Below are positions 6,484-7,412 of a stretch of DNA of 7,412 nucleotides, in pieces. The stretch covers positions 1 through 7,412 of the forward strand of contig USMJ01000055.1 of assembly GCA_900555805.1 (NCBI GenBank), written 5' to 3'. The DNA comes from an uncultured Oscillospiraceae bacterium. Its GTDB lineage: Bacteria > Bacillota > Clostridia > Oscillospirales > Acutalibacteraceae. Position numbers and translations under genes: made by a program. The first letter of the stretch is position 1; each line of letters opens with the position of its first letter. Under the pieces are notes generated by a model. That model did no database searches and was not told the origin of the DNA. It saw nothing but the letters and a program-made list of their open reading frames with translations.

Positions 6484-6486
6484 ATT

Positions 6487-6666
6487 ATGAGAAACAAGAA
6501 CAACAAGCATTTAGGCATAGAGGTCGATCCCGAGCTTCACTACAAGCTGCACTACATTTCCAAATACGAGGGTCGTTCGGCTAACGGACAGATTCTCTAT
6601 CTGATAAGAAAGTGTATCAAGGAATTTGAAATGGAGAACGGCGAGATCGTTATACCGAAAGAATAA
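6487..6666 (+). CDS. Arc-type ribbon-helix-helix DNA-binding protein
   Basis: A 59-residue protein from ATG 6487 to TAA 6664-6666. It has the ribbon-helix-helix layout: a basic N-terminus (MRNKNNKH), one beta-strand HLGIEVD (8-14), helix A PELHYKLHYISKYEG (15-29), the turn RSANGQ (30-35), helix B ILYLIRKCIKEFEMENG (36-52), and a short tail. GRSANGQI followed by a helix is characteristic of Arc-family dimers, whose paired strands insert in the DNA major groove. It is likely a small transcriptional regulator, most simply of itself and the divergent SLOG gene, given the palindromes at 6404-6427 and the inverted repeat at 6447-6476. Arc-type proteins also serve as antitoxins, but the neighbouring SLOG protein is not a known toxin. 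Base composition here is again mid-G+C, unlike the SLOG gene. A terminator follows ten bases after the stop. Confidence 0.9.
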   Translation: MRNKNNKHLGIEVDPELHYKLHYISKYEGRSANGQILYLIRKCIKEFEMENGEIVIPKE

Positions 6667-6676
6667 GCTTAAATTT

Positions 6677-6705
6677 GCACCCACGGTCTTTAGTGGGTGC
6701 TTTTT
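6677..6705 (+). terminator. Rho-independent terminator of the ribbon-helix-helix gene
   Basis: GCACCCAC (6677-6684) pairs perfectly with GTGGGTGC (6693-6700) over an eight-base loop and is followed by five T (6701-6705). It ends the single-gene unit and marks the start of the long non-coding tract. Confidence 0.9.
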
Positions 6706-6795
6706 GTTCGGTGGCCCCATGCTCTCGAGTGGCGAAAGTCGGCGGCGCGGTAGCGAAGCAAGTGCCGATTCTCGCCTGTCGGCTCGGTCGGTGCT

Positions 6796-6831
6796 TTTGC
6801 GGCTGCACCGCAAAGGTCGCCACCGGCGACC
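6796..6831. repeat. Two abutting short inverted repeats
   Basis: TTTGCGG (6796-6802) pairs with CCGCAAA (6808-6814) over a five-base loop; immediately next, GGTCGCC (6815-6821) pairs with GGCGACC (6825-6831) over the three-base loop ACC. The two stems touch with no base between, so they could stack coaxially in RNA. Confidence 0.65.
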
Positions 6832-6848
6832 CGCACCCGAAAGGCGGG

Positions 6849-6893
6849 CTTTCTGTGGCGGCTTCGGCGCAGCCGAAGCCGTCGCTTAGAAAG
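6849..6893. repeat. Long imperfect hairpin (about 20 bp)
   Basis: The core CGGCTTCGGC (6859-6868) and GCCGAAGCCG (6872-6881) are exact inverted copies around a three-base loop GCA. Pairing continues outward through 6855-6858 with 6882-6885 (two of the four are G-T), passes a two-base bulge (6886-6887), and closes with CTTTCT (6849-6854) against AGAAAG (6888-6893). There is no T-run on either side, so it is not a standard terminator. Confidence 0.75.
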
Positions 6894-6910
6894 TCCGCGC
6901 GGGTGTAGGG

Positions 6911-6997
6911 ATTTAAATCGGACGGTAAGGTTCGGTAAGATATGAATGGGGTCGGCATGGGGCTTCCTGTTGTCGATATCGAGTCGGCTGACAGAGA
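6911..6997. other. Non-coding stretch with no recognised feature
   Basis: Between the GC-rich hairpin tract and the 14-bp inverted repeat there is about 90 bases of ordinary composition. I see no ribosome binding site with a credible reading frame, no RNA gene and no repeat match within the window. Confidence 0.5.
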
Positions 6998-7032
6998 GCT
7001 ACCGCAAGGGGTATAACGCCCCTTGCGGTAGC
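6998..7032. repeat. Perfect 14-bp inverted repeat with 7-base loop
   Basis: GCTACCGCAAGGGG (6998-7011) and CCCCTTGCGGTAGC (7019-7032) are exact inverted copies around TATAACG (7012-7018). The strong stem has no T-run after it on either strand, which argues against an intrinsic terminator. It resembles the REP-type or mobile palindromic units found between bacterial genes, but its copy number cannot be judged from one window. Confidence 0.75.
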
Positions 7033-7057
7033 AACTATATAGATCAGACTAAACCAA

Positions 7058-7080
7058 GGACGCAGGCAATGCCTGCGTCC
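7058..7080 (-). terminator. Probable terminator of the alpha/beta-hydrolase gene
   Basis: GGACGCAGGC (7058-7067) pairs with GCCTGCGTCC (7071-7080) over a three-base loop. It lies eight bases beyond the hydrolase stop codon on the minus strand, where it is followed by TTGGTTT, a broken T-rich run. Placement strongly suggests a terminator even though the T-tract is imperfect. Confidence 0.65.
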
Positions 7081-7088
7081 TCTATCGC

Positions 7089-7412
7089 TTATTTCGATAA
7101 AAATTCAAGGGTGATCTTTGCCGTTTCGTCGGCGAGGTTTTCTATAAACATATGTCCGCCGCCTTTAACGGTAACATCCGTGCTTCCCGAAGGAAGATGT
7201 TTTCTCAAAAGCTTCCTGTCGGCTGACGGTATGACCGAGTCCTTGTCGCCGTTGACATAGAGTATCGGCGGCATTTTCTCGACAGCACCGAGTTCTGTTT
7301 CGGGCAGCATGGTGAAAGAATAGATCGCGCCCGCGCCCGTACCGTTTATTCTCAACGGCTCGGTTATCTTTGAAAGGTCATAGTTTTTCGCATATTCGCT
7401 GTCGCATAGCCC
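7089..7412 (-). CDS. Alpha/beta-hydrolase family protein, C-terminal part
   Basis: The minus-strand frame is open from the window edge to TAA (plus 7089-7091), giving 107 residues; the start lies outside the window. It shows the C-terminal half of an alpha/beta-hydrolase: a strand PPILYVNGDKDSVIP (visible residues 48-62) carrying the likely acid Asp58 of the catalytic triad, a helix SADRKLLRKHLP, and VKGGGHMF (82-89) with the likely catalytic His87. The order G-D-x-D, about 30 residues, then G-G-H is usual for esterase/lipase and dienelactone-hydrolase-like members. The nucleophile Ser and its G-x-S-x-G elbow should lie upstream and cannot be checked. Substrate and location are unknown. An in-frame TTG at 7355 is not a credible start because coding character continues upstream of it. 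Confidence 0.88.
   Translation of the reverse strand, partial: GLCDSEYAKNYDLSKITEPLRINGTGAGAIYSFTMLPETELGAVEKMPPILYVNGDKDSVIPSADRKLLRKHLPSGSTDVTVKGGGHMFIENLADETAKITLEFLSK

Larger units (their letters stand above)
6707..6910. other. GC-rich, hairpin-dense non-coding tract
   Basis: About 200 bases, clearly richer in G+C than the genes around them, lie between a terminator and a quieter stretch. Frames are open on both strands, but they overlap one another, none has a good ribosome binding site, and their translations (rich in Arg, Ala, Pro, Cys) look like by-products of base composition. The tract is dominated by inverted repeats: two adjoining short hairpins (6796-6831), a smaller 5-bp one (CCCGC 6830-6834 with GCGGG 6844-6848), a long one (6849-6893), and the palindrome CCGCGCGG (6895-6902). 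It may be a dispersed intergenic repeat or a structured RNA; the sequence alone does not decide. Confidence 0.5.

Noticed and set aside
6487..6666. Toxin-antitoxin pair made of the Arc-like protein and its neighbour
   Set aside because: The Arc-like gene is alone on its strand and directly followed by a terminator, and the neighbour is a SLOG protein with no known toxin motif, so a standard TA operon is not supported.
6650..6958. 102-codon open frame on the minus strand over the GC-rich tract
   Set aside because: It overlaps the end of the ribbon-helix-helix gene and its terminator in antisense, has no ribosome binding site, and other frames are open over the same GC-rich bases, so openness reflects composition and not coding.

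Overview
The window looks like a chromosomal piece of a mid-G+C Clostridia-type Firmicute, plausibly a gut Oscillospiraceae/Ruminococcaceae relative. The indications are GGAGG-type ribosome binding sites, a DUF1292 (YrzB-type) protein, a bacterial GlnRS, a standard GlmS, and an Arc-like ribbon-helix-helix protein of a kind common in Clostridia. This placement is inference; no rRNA or tRNA lies in the window.

Layout. (1) 1-681, minus: 5' part of a classical NAD(P)-dependent short-chain dehydrogenase, running off the left edge. (2) 682-855: divergent promoter region, with a near-consensus promoter facing right. (3) 856-3662, plus: a likely operon of a small GNAT-like protein, glutaminyl-tRNA synthetase (glnS) and an unrecognised four-helix membrane protein, closed by a strong terminator at 3672-3706. 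(4) 3763-4053: a single-gene DUF1292 unit with its own terminator. (5) 4202-6034: glmS, on a short leader with no room for a glmS ribozyme. (6) 6039-6386, minus: an AT-rich gene for a small SLOG-superfamily (DUF2493/YspA-like) protein, convergent with glmS and carrying the glmS terminator inside its 3' end. (7) 6487-6666, plus: a 59-residue Arc-type ribbon-helix-helix protein transcribed divergently from it; the shared intergenic region has tandem AGTATACT palindromes and a 10-bp inverted repeat. (8) 6677-7080: the terminator of that gene, then about 350 bases of non-coding DNA, first very GC-rich, packed with inverted repeats. (9) 7089-7412, minus: the C-terminal part of an alpha/beta-hydrolase.

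Most genes are housekeeping (glutamine charging, amino-sugar synthesis). The parts most worth a second look are the divergent SLOG/ribbon-helix-helix pair with its palindromic operators, the hairpin-rich tract behind it, and an abrupt change in codon use inside glnS near position 1500 that suggests a recombination or assembly junction. I see no CRISPR array, transposase, T-box or complete undescribed multi-gene system.
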